This document shows positions 62,211 to 64,000 of a stretch of 64,000 nt of DNA, piece by piece. Made by a program: the position numbers and the translations under genes. Within the stretch, counting starts at the first letter, position 1. Each line of letters opens with the position of its first letter. The notes under the pieces are model-generated. The model ran no database searches. It had not been told where the DNA came from and saw nothing but the letters and a program-made list of their open reading frames with translations. Source of the stretch: Quillaja saponaria. Lineage: Eukaryota; Streptophyta; Magnoliopsida; Fabales; Quillajaceae. The DNA lies in assembly GCA_029379385.1 (NCBI GenBank), contig CM055608.1:32161048-32225047 (forward strand), in the 5' to 3' direction.

Positions 62211-62371
62211 GAGGGCGAGTCTTGGCGCAACGGTAAGTTGTTCCTTTGATGACCTGTAGGTCACGGGTTCGAGGCGTGAAAACAGCCTCTTTGAAGAAAT
62301 ATAAGGGAAAGGCTGCGTACATGTGCGCCTACCCTCCCCTACCCCGCAATAGGCAGGGAGCACTTTGCAAC
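62211..62371 (+). mobile_element. tRNA-derived SINE (Au-like)
   Basis: The head carries a Pol III A box (TGGCGCAACGGT, 62223-62234) and B box (GGTTCGAGGC, 62266-62275) 31 bases apart, as in tRNAs. The body continues with aacagcctctttg, aaggctgcgtacatg and a pyrimidine-rich stretch, the usual body of Au-type plant SINEs. It is in the region upstream of the uL18 relic, inside its putative intron. Confidence 0.8.
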
Positions 62372-62612
62372 ATTTAAAATATGTCTCAGTAAGAATGATG
62401 GAACCTAAATGAACCTAGTACAACTTGTCTGAGGATGTCATCTGATCCTCTTTATGGAATCATTTGCAATCCCTATTTAGCTCTATCTTAATTTAACACT
62501 GAAACTAATCAAATTTGAGATTAAATTTGAAATTACCTTCAGCTTCGGCTGTGGCGAAAAACCCAGGAATTTCCCAGAACCCTTTGCAAGTCCACTAATT
62601 CTTAGCACCTGG

Positions 62613-64000
62613 AAAACCACAAAGAGAAACACAAATATGAAATTTAATAATTAAAAGAAGAAAAAAAAATGGAGGAATAAAGAAATGAAATACCTCACTC
62701 CCAAGTTCAACACTAGATACACTATAAAAAGAAATAAAATCAGACAACAGAGAAAAGTAAATGAAAGAAGGAAAATGGAAGTAAACGGAGTGAGACTCTA
62801 AATAAAAGCTTCAATACTTTGAACAATCGGGTTGTACAATTTTGGGGACTCCATGAGCGACCGAAGTGTATTTGTTCAGAGGATCGCAAGTTTTCTGGGT
62901 CGCAATCTAGAAAGAGACTGTTTGAAGGGCCCTCTTGGGCTCCCGTGCCCGGCCCATTTGTTTCCCTTTTTAGCCCTTTCTTTTTTCCATCCCACCCTTG
63001 TCCGAGGCCCAACGGACAAAGGACATTTTTAAAAAAAAATCTGACAATTGCAGCAAGGCGATTTTTTTTTTTCCTTTTTTATAACTATAAATACCACAAT
63101 TTCCACACTAATTTTCACATCATTCTCAATTTTTTCTTTCTGTCTAAATTTTTTAATGTTTGATTTTTGTCAACAGAATAGAAAACAATGGTAAAATAAC
63201 ATGGAGATAACAAGATGTAAAAACTTTTGTCGATGTATTAAGCAAAAAAAAAAATTATTTTGATATTGAAAGTTGTCGATTGGACAAGCATCGGTGACCG
63301 ATGTATTGAAATTACCAGTCATACATTAAAGTACAATCAATTAAAAAATAAGTAGGATCTAAATAAGATCTAAGATAAGACAACGTGAACTAGTCCGGGC
63401 TAGTGGTGAGAACAGTAAGTGAAGTTAATTTTAATAAATACCTTTAGAATTGTGTTAAAAAAATTAAATTAGTGGTGTCTAATTTTTTGTGTGAATATAG
63501 GCACGTGGCAATGAATGTTAAAACTTAAGAACAAGAACCTTCAGTTGGGTGATGAGTTTGACTGTGGTGCCTCTCCACAAATAGTGAAAGCATATACTCC
63601 ATCTTCTTAAGTTTTACCAAGGAGTAATGATGATGATAAAATTTTACCCATATTCTACATAAAATTTTAAAAGCTGAGTGGGACAGCTAACCGCATTCAA
63701 TCCTTTCTACATTCGCCTCAGAGTATTTTACTTTTTTTCAAACACCACCCTAATTGTTAATGCAAAATTAATAAATACATAAAAACTAACACTTTTAAGT
63801 GGAATTTTTAAGTTCAATTTAAAGAGTGGTGGAAGTTATAGAAAGTATATGATGATATGAAGGTTATCTAGTATATAGAAAAAATTGAGGTCTATCAAGT
63901 GTCGACTGCCACTGCTAGCATACTCTACAAGACAAATTGTCTTCTTCTTCGTGCATAACTCAGAAGGACTTCAGGGTCAGAATTGAAAATCCATTATCGA
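62613..64000. other. Terminal intergenic region
   Basis: A GC-richer island at 62860-63020 with GGCCC/GGGCC motifs looks like the promoter of the minus-strand uL18-like locus. The remainder is AT-rich without a supported gene to the window edge. Confidence 0.45.

Noticed and set aside
62211..62290. tRNA gene suggested by A and B boxes
   Set aside because: The sequence cannot form a tRNA acceptor stem and continues into a SINE body, so it is a retroposon head.
62819..63163. Overlapping 114- and 90-codon frames on both strands
   Set aside because: Low-complexity F/K-rich translations over a GC-rich promoter island; neither looks like protein.

Overview
This window is nuclear DNA of a flowering plant, most likely a woody eudicot. 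The evidence is AT-rich spacers, short GT-AG introns with T-rich acceptors, and plant-only families: PME/PMEI, SWEET, DRM1/ARP, PP2-type F-box, DUF538 and DUF1399. Short plant transposons (MITE, TRIM, hAT, SINE) fill much of the rest. No species can be named from the sequence alone. There are no CRISPR arrays, operons, rRNA genes or organellar blocks.

Layout. 0.4-2.7 kb (-): eight-exon chloroplast-type TPR protein. 3.3-4.3 kb (+): PP2-B-like F-box gene, followed by an orphan copy of its first exon and a three-copy 120-bp tandem repeat. 9.5-13.8 kb (+): DUF1399 (GRDP-related) gene. 14.9-18.7 kb (+): F-box/LRR gene FBL3. 19.6-27.4 kb (+): three two-exon PME genes of the PMEI-PME type plus a PME relic. 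30.9-31.5 kb (-): a PMEI/invertase-inhibitor-like gene. 32.4-34.0 kb (+): soluble epoxide hydrolase with an in-frame stop. 35.0-37.0 kb (-): ribosomal protein eL18. 37.9-41.3 kb (-): a decayed MCTS1/Tma20 gene holding a TRIM element. 43.1-44.8 kb (+): SWEET16/17-type sugar transporter. 45.2-45.7 kb (+): broken DUF538 gene. 49.4-52.2 kb (+): TOPP8-type PP1 phosphatase. 53.1-55.2 kb (-): unknown type I membrane protein. 57.1-58.7 kb (-): dormancy/auxin-repressed protein DRM1. 59.5-60.7 kb: 1.2-kb non-autonomous hAT element with a perfect 8-bp target duplication. 60.9-61.2 kb (-): uL18-like pseudogene. 62.2 kb: tRNA-derived SINE.

Functionally, the one clear local theme is cell-wall pectin: three PMEs, one PME relic and a PMEI-domain protein lie within 12 kb. 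The other genes are ordinary single loci with unrelated roles. The second theme is decay: several loci carry one or a few lesions (stop codon, 28-bp duplication, deletion, frameshift) in otherwise well-kept genes. I did not find convincing evidence of a new multi-gene system. The most novel items are the uncharacterised type I membrane protein, a possible structured RNA near 30.3 kb, a near-perfect hairpin at 6.2 kb and the TRIM fold-back at 38.4-38.8 kb. Exon joins were deduced by hand from splice signals and reading-frame continuity.
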